A stretch of 64,000 nucleotides of DNA from Begonia masoniana (lineage: Eukaryota > Streptophyta > Magnoliopsida > Cucurbitales > Begoniaceae): contig CM039509.1 of NCBI GenBank assembly GCA_022432975.1, positions 12,232,095-12,296,094 on the forward strand, given 5' to 3'. The translations under genes and the position numbers were made by a program. This document shows, in pieces, positions 34,255-46,893 of this stretch (position 1 is the stretch's first letter; each line of letters opens with the position of its first letter). The notes under the pieces are model-generated. The model had not been told where the DNA came from. It made no database searches and saw only the letters and a program-made list of their open reading frames with translations.

Positions 34255-37200
34255 TGTGACAGCCCGAAACCAAACCCGATTGGGGCCCGAGATCTGAGCC
34301 GTCACTCCGGGACAGTTAGCAGAAAACGGTGACTACTTTTTTTTTTTTTTTTTTTTTTTTAAACAGGACAGTCAGAAGAAACAGTGAACAGAATATTTAC
34401 CAACTTTAAAACTTCGCAGAGAGAGAGTTCTCTGGTGTCGAAATCAAACAGGGGAAAAACAGTTAAAACCGAACTACAGGGTAAACAACAGAAGGAGATT
34501 AGAATCCTTGGAACAAAATAAGAAAAATATATTAATTGTTGGACCACAGAAATAAACGACAGATGAATACAGGAAGCAGAGCACTTTAAGCATTTAAATT
34601 TGAAAACATACTTAAAATCGGAGTTCAGATTAAATGACAAAGAATAACAGAACAAAAGCCAGGAGGTTGGAAGCGGGAAGGAATGATAACAGTCTTCGGG
34701 ATATAATAAGACAGAAATGAACGGTGATCGGAAGATGCAAAGTGTGAACAGTAACCGGAAGATGCAAAGTGTGAACAGTAACCGGAAGATGCAAAGGTGA
34801 ACAGTAACCGGAATGTGAACAGTACCGAAGATGCAAAGTGTGAACAGTACCGAAGATGCAAAGTGTGACAGTACCGGAAGATGCAAAGTGTGTGAACAGT
34901 ACCGAAGATGCAAGTGTGAACAGTAACGGAAGATGCAAAGTGTGAACAGTAACGGAAGATGCAAAGTGTGAACAGTAACCGAAGATGCAAAGTGTGAACA
35001 GTAACCGGAAGATGCAAGTGTGAACAGTACCGAAGATGCAAAGTGTGAACAGTAACCGGAAGAGCAAAGTGTGAACAGTACCGGAAGATGCAAGTGTGAA
35101 CAGTACCGGAAGATGCAAGTGTGAACAGTAACCGAAGATGCAAGTGTGAACAGTAACCGGAAGATGCAAAGTGTGTGAACAGTACCGGAAGATGCAAAGT
35201 GGTGAACAGTAACCGGAAGATGCAAAGTGGAACAGTAACCGGAAGATGCAAGTGTGAACAGTACCGAAGATGCAAGTGTGAACAGTAACGGAAGATGCAA
35301 AGTGTGACAGTACCGGAAGATGCAAAGTGTGAACAGTAACCGGAAGATGCAAAGGTGAACAGTAACCGGAAGATGCAAAGTGTGAACAGACCGGAAGATG
35401 CAAAGTGTGAACAGTAACCGGAAGATGCCAAGTGTGAACAGTAACGGAAGATGCAAAGTGTGACCAGTACCGGGAAGATGCAAAGTGTGAACAGTACCGG
35501 AAGATGCAAGTGTGAACAGTAACCGAAGATGCAAAGTGTGAACGTAACCGGAAGATGCAAAGTGTGAACAGTAACCGGAAGAGCAAAGTGTGAACGTAAC
35601 CGGAAGATGCAAGTGTGAACAGTACCGAAGATGCAAAGTGTGAACAGTAACCGAAGATGCAAGTGTGAACAGTACCGGAAGATGCAAAGTGTGAACGTAA
35701 CCGGAAGATGCAAGTGTGAACAGTACCGAAGATGCAAGTGTGAACAGTACCGAAGATGCAAGTGTGAACAGTACCGAAGATGCAAAGTGTGACAGTACCG
35801 GAAGATGCAAAGTGTGACAGTACCGGAAGATGCAAGTGTGAACAGTAACGGAAGATGCAAAGTGTGAACATAACCGGAAGATGCAAAGTGTGAACAGTAA
35901 CCGGAAGATGCAAGTGTGAACAGTACCGAAGATGCAAAGTGTGAACAGTACCGAAGATGCAAGTGTGAACAGTACCGAAGATGCAAGTGTGAACAGTAAC
36001 CGGAAGACCACGGCAGAAACTTAAGAAAAATCAAATTACATGGATAGCTCTAAAACCAGAAACCATCCATGCACAAGCCAACAGAAAATATTCCAAACAA
36101 TTCCAGAATACTTCAGAACGTAATTCAACTGTCAAATACAGAGGTTTTGAATATCAATACAGATTTCCAAAAGTTTTACAGAAACTTGACATACATTTCA
36201 AGTTCACCAAAACAGAAGTTTTAAAACAAAACACAAAAGTCTATACAGAACTCGACTTAACTTTCAAAAATACACGCTCACAGGAATACATCTTGTCTGA
36301 CTGCAGCAACCACCCCGAGAGCTCGAACCACCAACTACATCAGATCATCATCAGCTTGAGGCACAAAGTCCTCGTTTACAGGATCCGTACCTACAACAGG
36401 GAGTTCAACTATGAGCCTAGAGCTCAGCAAGAACATACAATGCAGAGTGATGAACGTGCTATGCATGAATCTTTTTCAAATACATGAACATTACATTACA
36501 TTTCACTGGACAGGAAGGTATAAGTGGGAAGAGGAGCTGGCGCAACAGGAGTACATGCCACAACAGGACATAACAGGAGTACATGACAGGATGCCAGTCC
36601 TCGTCCACACTTAACCATACATTACATTACAGGTTTTATCTTACTTAACTTCAAACCGTGCGCAGAAAACCTTTTCATGACTTTCAGAGAAAAACGTGTA
36701 TGCATGAACATTCATAGACAGGCAACAGAGTAATAAGCAGAATATAAAACGGAACACACTTAACCTAAAACATAACTTATAGTTTAACTACCCAACAGAA
36801 ATCCCGACAACATAAACCTAGTACCTCCGTATTGTAGGGCCTTAAGGGCCAAACCTATACGTATGAACTTACCTGTGGTCCGAAATGCAGCAAGCTTGAA
36901 CGCACGAGCACTGTGGTTCATGAACCTATAGCATGCATAAACGGACATAACCCTAAATATCACGAAACTAGCAAATAAATGAACTAAAAATCGTTTTCTA
37001 TCTAAGATGATTACCTTAGACCGAAAAGCAGGAGGAAAATCAGAGAAGGAAGAAACTCCTTGCGTTGGTTTTCTTCAACCAAAAGAGAGAAGCAGAGAGG
37101 GAAATGAGAGAGAGCAGAGAGGGAAATGTCTCACGTAGGAGGAAGAGAAGGAAATTGAATACATGACTTGTCTTCTTCCACAAGTTTGCCAAGTGTCAAT

Positions 37201-37424
37201 CATCCATTTGATTTCTCCCACCAACCTTAATTCCTTCCAAATTTGCCCTTTCATTGGTTTTTAACTAAAACATTATTTAGTTTAATCGATTCGGTCTCAC
37301 GAATCACCCTCGTTCGATTAAACACATCGACAATTTTATTAAAAATAATCATTGCATTAATATCGGAGAAATTCCGCTTACATATTCGGGGAATTATTAC
37401 ATAGGCAAAATGCCGGGTGTTACA
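34255..37424 (-). mobile_element. Solo LTR, minus strand
   Basis: It reads from TGTAACACCCGG (at 37424) to GGGCTGTCACA (at 34255) and is flanked by AAATG at 34250-34254 and 37425-37429. On the sense strand CAG/GTAAGT is at 36873/36872, GGCCCTACA follows, the TGAGC-TCTAG-GCTCA hairpin is at 36426-36412 and the acceptor TTGTAG ends at 36391. The 27-base array at 34721-36009 lies in its 3' third. A T26-like run is at 34339-34364. No retroelement coding sequence is present. Confidence 0.93.
34721..36009 (-). repeat. Tandem array of a ~27-base unit
   Basis: Plus-strand consensus is AACCGGAAGATGCAAAGTGT followed by GAACAGT, with roughly 48 copies. Units differ mostly by single-base losses (CCGG to CGG or CCG, AAAG to AAG, ACAG to ACG), so spacing drifts between about 25 and 27 bases. 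Confidence 0.92.
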
Positions 37425-39278
37425 AAATGGACTCCTTTTATATGAATTCAAGTAAAGTTAATTAAATATTTTTTTTTTCTTTGAAAAATTAAGTTTGAAA
37501 GATTTCTATCTCCCTTATAATAACCTCAAAAATTCTCTCTCCCTCCCTCCCATAGAAAATAGAAGAAATGACACATATTATACATAAAAAAATAGTAACT
37601 GTTATGAAAAGTAAAGTTGGGCAATCTCTCTCCCTTTTCCATAGTATTGAAGCAATGACTGGGTGGTAGGGCTCGTATAGAAAGCTATTGAAGACTAGAA
37701 TAAGTGTGGAAATTTGATGGGCACGTGTGGGGAGTTTGTGAAAATCTAACATCTGATTTTCAGCAGGGTCTAGCCCTTGTCAAGTTCAACATCCATGTTT
37801 ACTATCCAAGTTATCTTTTTTTCTTCCCCTCTTACCTTCTCTCCACCATTTGAAAGAGTTGCTCCCTCTCCTTTTTTTGGCTGCACGTGCAAGTTAAAAA
37901 CACGTTTATTTATTATAATATTTCTTTTTTAATTTGAGGGTCCAAGTTACTTGTTTTCTCCTTGCATAATTTTATGAGAAACATGCACCATGTCATCGAC
38001 AAATTTCTCAACATGTTTGACTTTAATCTTATAGGTTTCATCCCGTAAAAAACAATTCTCGTAATTACGATCTATTTTCGATTATGAGATTTCTATGAAG
38101 AGACAATCTTGAATTGTCTCTCCGCTTTGATATGAGTTTTAAAATTAAAAAAAAAAAAAACATGTTTTAAACAAAAAATTTCTAATGTTTTTGTTAGAAA
38201 CCCTTTTTATTAATTATTCTTAACTCATGTTCATTCGAATAAGAAAAAAAAGTAAAACATCAAGAAATTTTATACTCAATTAGGACCAATCTTGTTAAAT
38301 GTCGCAATGTATCATTTTAGTTGTGTATTGAAGAAAAGCTAGTACAAGAAAAGAAATTTATGAGATGAAATTAGACCATAAAGTTTTCTTATTAACTAAT
38401 CTCATGATCATAGCATTGACACGTGGATTAGAGTCTTGGAGAACAGTCCATTGCAATGCCCATACAGCTTGAGTAAGCCCAGTCAAATCTATATTATGAA
38501 AAAAAAATAAAAATAAAACAAAAATTAATGGAAATATATATAAAAATGCACCGTGGAACCCCATTAATTTCACTGTAGTAATCTACTTGCAGTCTTTTAA
38601 AGTCCTGCTCCATTTTTAATGTAATTTTAATTTCTAATTCACTCTCACTTCTCTTTAGAAAATAATATGTATTTGTGCACAAACATGCTTAATTTATTTT
38701 CTTTCACGTTGTTAATTCCCTCATGTGTAACTTTTAGTAGATGTCAAATTTCATTAGCGTTATCACACCATTGTACTCTATTGAATTTATTTATATTAAG
38801 AGCACAATATAGAATGTTAATTGTCTTAACATTTAAGCATAATTTACGTTTATCATTCTCATCATACTCAAAATGCAATTTTAAAACATTTATATCATTT
38901 TCAAGTTTAACAAGTGTATAAAAATTATTTTCAATAATATGCACAACTCAAAGTTCATAGATTGAACAAAAATTCTCATTCAAGTTTTCCAATACTTGTA
39001 GTCATTACTAAAAAAAAGAAGAGGTTTAGAAATAGATTTTCCCTCAATATGATAACTGTTCAAATGAAAAGCCATTGAATTCTTCAAGAAACAATTCTAA
39101 ATTTCAAGTTTTATATAAGCTTAATCTTACTCTATTATCAAAGGTATAATAAAAATTAACCTAAGATGATGGTGAATTAGGTTAATCTTATTTTTTGGCA
39201 AATTCAAAAGTAATTATTACAAATCTCGAATATTGTATCTTCTCTTAACTAAGTTCACTAAATTCAATATGCAAGTAA
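37425..39278. other. AT-rich host DNA without recognised genes
   Basis: I see only short ORFs on both strands, poly-A and poly-T runs, and no splice-connected coding pattern. The segment continues the host sequence interrupted at 34254. Confidence 0.6.
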
Positions 39279-39470
39279 TGTCACGACCCGGGGGCGTGCC
39301 TAATACGATGCCCGGTTTGACAATACGATCATCGAGGAGAACCTGATCGCTCAGTCTAAGACTTGGTTCGCAATCCAAGGCTTGAACATAAATTAAATCT
39401 CAAAAATCCACACGGTGATTACATATATATTAATGCGATAATGAAATAGTAGTACAATAAGGTATAAACA
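39279..39470 (-). mobile_element. Possible LTR 3' end, minus strand
   Basis: TGTCACGACCCGGGGGCGTG at 39279 looks like the edge of a plant gypsy LTR read on the minus strand (ending GGGTCGTGACA). No second copy, opposite edge or target duplication could be identified, so its extent is unknown. The following 39471-40237 is AT-rich with no gene. Confidence 0.35.
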
Positions 39471-40278
39471 TTCAAAGTTCAGCTCTAAATAGTCTTATAC
39501 AAGTCAAAGTAAAAAAGAAGGTCCTCATCAGAAATCAAATAAATACTCATACAAGAAATAAAGAAAATATAAACTATCAGGACCCATAACCTGATTACCA
39601 GATTCCAAGGTGGGAATGTTAAATAAACCATCGATGCAGTGGAATAAACATAATTATAAGTAATTGAGCCACAATAATAATTAAATGCATCCCACAATTA
39701 CACATAGAAGCCTCATTAGATAAAAGACTTAAACCATATTTAATTTACATACATGGACCATAGTATCATATACTCTATACAAAGAGTGACTAAATAACTC
39801 TAATTCTTTTGGCTTTACCTTTTCTTTTATCTTTATCTCGTGAGTTGTCGAGTCCAAACTTGAAAATGGAGAGAATCCACATATTGAGCTTTTATAAAGC
39901 TCAATAAATTAAAGCTCACTCTAACAATAAACATATATATATTAATGTTTTATTATCAAGATTAATAGCTTTTTGAACGTTATAATTTACAAAATGATGT
40001 ATTATTGATCCTTTTATTGTCTCCTTTCTCAAGTCAGTATAATATTTATAACTTATCTTATGACTGTTCTTTATTCACACAAGTCAATTGTACGTTATTT
40101 AGCATTCACGTACACTCATATCAGAAGACATTTTATTTAATGCCTAGTATTTAAATATATTGTCTAATAATGTAATTCACCCTACATGATTAGTTTCATA
40201 ATCGTCTCTTTAAATTTCAATATCCATATCAACTCTTATAGAAACAGCAACTCTAGTTGCCATCTCTATATTTGGTTT

Positions 40279-43200
40279 TGTAACACCTGAAAATTTTCTC
40301 TTAGCGTGCGCAGCCTTAGTTAGGGTATGTCGAGAGAGTTTAAGGTTAGTCCTAGAGTTTTTCTAAGCTATTGAATTGGAAAGTAAAATTGAAAGAGAAA
40401 TTGAAAGAAAACCCTAAAGTTTAAGTGATTAGTGTTTGTTGTGAAACCCTAAAGTTAATGTTAAATGAAATAAAATGGATGAGTGATGTTTACACGTTGG
40501 AATGGTTTAGAGATTTGATTATTATTGAGTTGAAAAGTTAAACTAAATAGAAAAGAGAAGAAAAGATGAAAAAGGAAAAGTGTTAGTTTGAAAAGTCAAG
40601 AGGTTGAAAAGTCAAAGAATAAATAGAAAGGAGATTGGTTGAAGAAAAGTGGAAGAAGAAGAATACTTCCACGTTGAGGTAGATAAAAGAAAAAAGAGAG
40701 GTTATTTTGTAAAATTAAAAGTTAGTGGGTAAAAATTTAAAAGAGTGAAAAATGGTGTTTTAATAAAAGGGGGAAATTAAAGTTTAAAAATGCAATAAGT
40801 AGTTTTCGCCTTCATTTTCTCCCACGAAACCCTCTCCTCCATTGCTGAATTCTTCCATCTTTCTTGCTTCAAATTTTGCAAGGTTTTGAGGTAAATTTTT
40901 AATGGGTTTTATTAGGGATACATAATAATGGAGATTTGTGGTGTTTTTGTTGAGTTTTGGTTAGGGTTTGGGAAACCCTAATGAGGGATTCCGAAATTTT
41001 GATTTTTTTTTTATGAGAGTTTCTTGTTATTTTGGTGGTTTTATGCTTAAGATAGGTTGTTTTAGGTTGATTATATAGAAAGTTTAGGAGTTTGGTTGAA
41101 TTAGTTGAAAAACCGGATTTTTGGTTGTTGTAGCCGATTCTGTTTTTGCTGAATCTGATTGGTCATGTTGATTGGTTTGCAAAATGGGTTGTTTCAATGG
41201 ATAGTAGACGTGTAGAGGCTTACGGAATGGGGTGGCACGTCAAAATCCTTTGAAAAACGAATAGTTATGGCTGTTTGAAGTTGGACGGTGGAAATTGTGG
41301 GAATTTTGGATTTTATGGTTTAAGTTGTTAAAGTTTATTTAAATTGTGTTGTTTGGACTTAGTTTAGGATTTTTAGAATGTTGCTAAGTTATTTCCCTTA
41401 ACGTGCTAGGTTGACAAGCGACGAAATGAACAAACACGTGCAGGAGTCCAGGTAAGTAGAGGACGTTTGTGTTTTGCCTTCGGGCCTACACCATGGAACG
41501 GTAGGAATTTATTTGTTTGTTGTGTTTGTTTTGTGTGGAGTGGAGCATTGTGTGTGTCATGCATCATTTTTTTAAACTACGAAATGAACGAGTTTTAGCA
41601 TGCTTTGAATTGTGAGTACGGAACGTAAGATTTGCTTAAAACGTAAGATTTGCAAAAGTGTCTCGAGTAGAACGATTTCTACTCGAGAGGTACGATGAAG
41701 TGTCTCGAGTAGAATGATTTCTACTCGAGAGGTACGCCGAAATGTCTCGAGTAGAACGATTTCTATTCGAGAGGTACGCCGAAGTGTCTCGAGTAAAACG
41801 ATTTCTATTTGAGAGGTATGATGAAGTATCTCGAGTAGAACGATTTCTATTCGAGAGGTACGCCGAAGTGTCTCGAGTGGAACGATTTCTACTCGAGAGG
41901 TACGATGAAGTGTCTCGAGTATAACGATTTCTATTCGAGAGGTACGCCGAAGTGTCTCGAGTAGAACGATTTCTATTCGAGAGGTACGCCGAAGTGTCTC
42001 GAGTAGAATGATTTCTATTCGAGAGGTACGCCGAAGTGTCTCGAGTGGAATGATTTCTATTCGAGAGGTATGATGAAGTGTCTCGAGTAGAACGATTTCT
42101 ACTCGAGAGGTACGCCGAAGTGTCTCGAGTAGAATGATTTCTACTCGAGAGGTACGCCGAAGTGTCTCGAGTAAAACGATTTCTATTCGAGAGGTATGAT
42201 GAAGTGTCTCGAGTAGAACGATTTCTATTCGAGAGGTACGCCGAAGTGTCTCGAGTAGAACGATTTCTACTCGAGAGATACGATGAAGTGTCTCGAGTAG
42301 AACGATTTCTATTCGAGAGGTACGCCGAAGTGTCTCGAGTAGAACGATTTCTATTCGAGAGGTACGCCGAAGTGTCTCGAGTAGAATGATTTCTACTCGA
42401 GAGGTACGATGAAGTGTCTCGAGTAGAATGATTTCTACTCGAGAGGTACGATGAAGTGTCTCGAGTAGAATGATTTCTACTCGAGAGGTACGATGAAGTG
42501 TCTCGAGTAGAACGATTTCTATTCGAGAGGTACGCCGAAGTGTCTCGAGTAGAATGATTTCTACTCGAGAGGTACGCCGAAGTGTCTCGAGTAGAATGAT
42601 TTCTACTCGAGAGGTACGCCGAAGTGTCTCGAGTAGAACGATTTCTACTCGAGAGGTACGATGAAGTGTCTCGAGTAGAACGATTTCTACTCGAGAGGTA
42701 CGATGAAGTGTCTCGAGTAGAATGATTTCTACTCGAGAGGTACGCCGAAGTGTCTCGAGTAGAATGATTTCTACTCGAGAGGTACGATGAAGTGTCTCGA
42801 GTAGAACGATTTCTACTCGAGAGGTACGATGAAGTGTCTCGAGTAGAATGATTTCTACTCGAGAGGTACGCCGAAGTGTCTCGAGTAGAACGATTTCTAT
42901 TCGAGAGGTACGCCGAAGTGTCTCGAGTAGAACGATTTCTACTCGAGAGGTACGATGAAGTGTCTCGAGTAGAATGATTTCTACTCGAGAGGTACGCCGA
43001 AGTGTCTCGAGTAGAATGATTTCTACTCGAGAGGTACGCCGAAGTGTCTCGAGTAGAACGATTTCTACTCGAGAGGTACGCCGAAGTGTCTCGAGTAGAA
43101 CGATTTCTACTCGAGAGGTACGCCGAAGTGTCTCGAGTAGAACGATTTCTACTCGAGAGGTACGCCGAAGTGTCTCGAGTAGAACGATTTCTACTCGAGA

Positions 43201-44314
43201 GGTACGCCGAAGTGTCTCGAGTAGAACGATTTCTATTCGAGAGGTACGCCGAAGTGTCTCGAGTAGAATGATTTCTACTCGAGAGGTACGCCGAAGTGTC
43301 TCGAGTAGAATGATTTCTACTCGAGAGGTACGATGAAGTGTCTCGAGTAGAACGATTTCTATTCGAGAGGTACGCCGAAGTGTCTCGAGTAGAACGATTT
43401 CTACTCGAGAGGTACGCCGAAGTGTCTCGAGTAGAACGATTTCTATTCGAGAGGTACGCCGAAGTGTCTCGAGTAGAACGATTTCTATTCGAGAGGTACG
43501 CCGAAGCCGCTGTGGCAGTTGTCGTGGCGTCTTGACCATGATCTTCGGGAAGTTGTGAGGGATTTGGTATTTTGATAGTATATAGTTTTCCTAACTATTT
43601 TTGGTTAAATGTTCGTAGAATTTAGTCTTTTTATTTGGTCGTACGGTTGGACTTGTTTGTATAAATTGGTGGTTTTGGAATGGTTTTGGATATGTTTTAT
43701 AAAGTATTTGATTTTCAGGTTTGTGGAATTCAAAACTTTAGTCGTTATGGCGCTCAATTTTTCGTAGAGAAAACGACGTGGGTTTTCAACTGTCTTCACG
43801 TTTTCGTTAAGCTTTTGGAGTCGGTTTTCTGAGATTTTCTCGTATCGGGAAATGGGAAATGTCGAGAAATGTTTTGGGTAAGTTTTAGGTGTTTTGGGTG
43901 TGAGTGGTTTGAAAAAATTTGAAAGGAAAAGTGAAAAGGGGCGAAAATTTGGCCAAGGGACCCGAGTGGGTGCCGATCGTTCGGCGCAGGGTGCTGAGCG
44001 ATCGGCATCGGGCGCGCAGGGGGGGCGCACGGCGTGCACTGCTTGAGCAACGCTCGCACCCAATGCGCGCGAGGTGCCCAATCGAGCCCAAAACCATTTT
44101 TTAAAAAATTTTTCTATTTCTACTATGTTTTAACCCGATCTTTTCTGACATATTTTAAACGTATTTTGGGCACGTTTTCCAACAAAAATCGAGGGTTAGA
44201 AAAACCCGAAAATAGAGTCAAAAATTCTTTGAAAATTATTTTAAACGCCATTTTAAAAGTGGGATTGGTTAGCAAAGTAGCGCACCGAGCCGGGAAGGGT
44301 TCGGGGGCGTTACA
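40279..44314 (+). mobile_element. Solo LTR with large hairpin array, inserted in psbN
   Basis: This is 4036 bases from TGTAACACCTGA to GGGGGCGTTACA, flanked by GGTTT (40274-40278 and 44315-44319). CAG/GTAAG is at 41451/41452, followed by TTCGGGCCTACACC with the CCTAC/GTAGG hairpin and CATGCATCAT. A 42-base array then runs directly into sequence (GGCAGTTGTCGTGGCGTCTT) that in the 23467 LTR lies after the acceptor. The acceptor and its hairpin are therefore missing here. Its end matches the 1-177 and 23467 families. Confidence 0.94.
41658..43505 (+). repeat. 44 tandem copies of a 42-base hairpin unit
   Basis: The span of 1848 bases is exactly 44 x 42. Each unit contains CTCGAGTAGAA-CGAT-TTCTACTCGAG, an 11-base perfect inverted repeat with a 4-base loop, then AGGTACGMYGAAGTGT. 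Variants are CGATGAA or CGCCGAA, AACG or AATG, and TCTACT or TCTATT. Because 42 is a multiple of three, long frames stay open on both strands; these are not genes. Confidence 0.95.
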
Positions 44315-44341
44315 GGTTTACTTGTGAGTTTTATCGGGTAT

Positions 44342-46893
44342 TATGACGACCCCAGACCCGATCAGGGCCGACGAGCCATAACTATTGACATTTAAAACGT
44401 GACATTTTTTTGAACTTTTAAAACATTACACAAAAAATCTTCTTTAGAGCTGAAAACTGAAAGATAAGTTGAAATTAGGTTACAAGAATAATTGGCAGAA
44501 GAGAACAGGGAGACAGAAGGCAGGGAGGAACAAAAACAGTTCCCAGGATTTTCACTAGGACTTAACTTCGACTTTTTAAAACTCTTAAAGCTGAAGACGT
44601 GAAAACAGAAATCATGAAACAGAAATGGACGACTGAACTGGAGAGCATGTCATGGAAGACTTATTGTGGATGACAGAAGCCGTGGACGTTTGACATGAAA
44701 GGCAGAAACAGTAGACAATAGAAGTCTGTGAACGTTTAAAATCAAAGACAGTGACTGTGGACGTTTAAAACAAAAGGCAGAATCTGTGGACAAACAGAAG
44801 TCATGGACGTTTAAAATCAAAGACAAGATCTGTGGACAAACAGAAGCCGTAGACATTTAAAATCAAAGACAGAATCTGTGAACAAACAGAGGCCGTGGAC
44901 GTTTAAAATCAAAGACAGAATCTGTAAACAAACAGAAGCCATAGACGTTTAAAATCAAAAACAGAATCTGTGAACAAACAGAAGCCGTTGACGTTTAAAA
45001 TCAAAGGCAGTGGCCGTTGATGTTTAAAATAAAAGACAAAACAGTGACCGTTGACGTTTAAAATAAAAGACAGAAACTGTGGGCAACAGAAGCTGTGGAC
45101 ATTTAAAAATAAAAGACAGAACAGTGACCGTGGACGTTTAAAATAAAAGACAGAACAGTGACCGTGGACTTTTAAAATTTAAAGGCAGTATGGACGACTA
45201 ACACTTAGCCGAATACTTGAAAACTCGAAAGACAGAAACTGAAAGGCAGAATGGACAATTGTTTTACAGAAGGCGTGGACAACTGTTCACAGAACAAAAT
45301 GAACAACTCTTTTACAGAAGGCGTGGACAACTATCTCACAGAAGGCGTGGATGACTGTTTTACAGAAGAAACTTGAAGACTTGAAGGACTTGAACATATA
45401 CTCCGCCGATCAATCGGTTACCCAGGCGATCAATCGGCTACCTCTCTGTTTGACAACTTACATGTTTTGACACAAAAGCATCAAAACTCCAGAAACCCGA
45501 TTCAAAACATAGTTTTAAAACATGCTAGAAAACACGACAGAAGTTGGAAAACATGACAGAATTCAAGAATTTAACTGCATGGATAGCTCTAAAACTTGAG
45601 GCAATTCATGCACAACCTAAAAGGAAAATATTCCAAACAGTTCCAGAATACTTCTGGAATAAATATACAACTGTCAAATATAGAGGTTTAAAAACTTATC
45701 AACACAGAGTCTATACACCGTTTTAAAATCTCAGAAGCTGTACAGAACTAGACATAACTTTAGAAAAATACATCCTCACAGGAATAACTTTTGTCTGACT
45801 GCAGCAACCAATCCACATGAGCTCAAACCGCCAATCACATCAACTCATCAGCATGAGGCACAAGGTCCTCATCCACGGGGTTCGTACCTACAACAGGGAG
45901 TTCAACTATGAGTCTAGAGCTCAGTAAGAACATACAATACAATGATGCATATGCTATGCATGAACTTTCGAAATACATGGACATTACATTACGTTTCACT
46001 GGACAGGGAGGTATAAGTGGGGCTTATAGAGAAACTGGCGCAGCAAGAGTACACGACAGGTACTTAACAGGGATAATAGGATGTCAGTCCCTGTCCCACA
46101 CTTAACCGAACATTACATTACAGGTTTTATCTTTCTTAACTTCAAATCGTGTGTAGAAAACATTTTCATGACTTTTAGAGAAAGCGTGTATGCATGAACA
46201 TTTACGGTGCTTAACATCACATAAACAGGTGACAGGATATTGAAGCAGAACATAAAGCAAAACACACTTAACCTAAAACATAACCTACGGTTTAACTACC
46301 CAACAACAATCCCGACAACATAAAACCTAGTACCTCCGTATTGTAGGGCCTTAAGGGCCGAACCTATACGTATCAACTTACCTGTTGCTGTCGAGTTGAA
46401 AGCTTCGCACGTAAGTCCTTGGTGATCCACGGATCTACATCATGCACGATCGGATATTAACCCTTCAGCAAACTAACGTTTCGACTTGACCAAACACATT
46501 AGCTTTAGTAGATGCTTACCTTAGACAGAGAAACTGAGGAGATTGGAGGAGCTTCGCTGGTCATTTGTCCTCTGGAAGAGAGAAAGCAGAGAAGAGAATG
46601 GAGAGAATATAGAAGAGAAGTGAGGAGGATTTCACGTAGGAGGAAGAGTATATCTTGCTCAACAAGCTGAACACTTGGCATTCATTGGCTTCCACCCACC
46701 TACCTTAATTCCTACCTAAACTACCACTCCATTGGTTTTCTAACTAAATGAATTGTTTTGGTTACACTTTGGTTTAGTTTTTCCACTAAACATCCCAGCA
46801 AATTTCACCAAAACATTCATTATAATAATATAAACCTAATCTCATTCGATAATTTGAGGGATAACCTCCCGGCCAAAAATGCCGGGTGTTACA
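44342..46893 (-). mobile_element. Solo LTR, minus strand, inserted in psbN
   Basis: It is flanked by GGTAT at 44337-44341 and 46894-46898 and rejoins the psbN frame when removed. The sense end is GGGGTCGTCATA, so the usual terminal CA has become TA. On the sense strand CAG/GTAAGT is at 46382/46381, the hairpin TGAGC-TCTAG-ACTCA at 45923-45909, and the acceptor TTGTAG ends at 45898. It is a diverged relative of the 34255 LTR (shared GTAGGGCCTTAAGGGCC and CTACAACAGGGAGTTCAACT). Confidence 0.93.
44690..45180 (-). repeat. ~45-base tandem repeat in the solo LTR
   Basis: About eleven imperfect units carry GTGGACGTTTAAAATCAAAG and ACAGAATCTGTGAACAAACA on the plus strand. They occupy the same LTR region as the 27-base array of the related 34255 element but have an unrelated sequence. 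Confidence 0.8.

Noticed and set aside
34359..36034. Overlapping minus-strand frames of 435-550 codons (HTLHLPVT/FASSVLFTL repeats)
   Set aside because: They come from the 27-base array with indels that switch frames; three frames stay open because the unit lacks stop codons.
41658..43505. CRISPR-like array
   Set aside because: Units are contiguous without unique spacers, and the host is a plant.
41572..43539. Open frame of 655 codons on the minus strand (RRTSRVEIVLLETL repeats)
   Set aside because: It is the translation of the 42-base tandem array; a unit divisible by three keeps several frames open on both strands. No start context, splice pattern or homology supports a protein.
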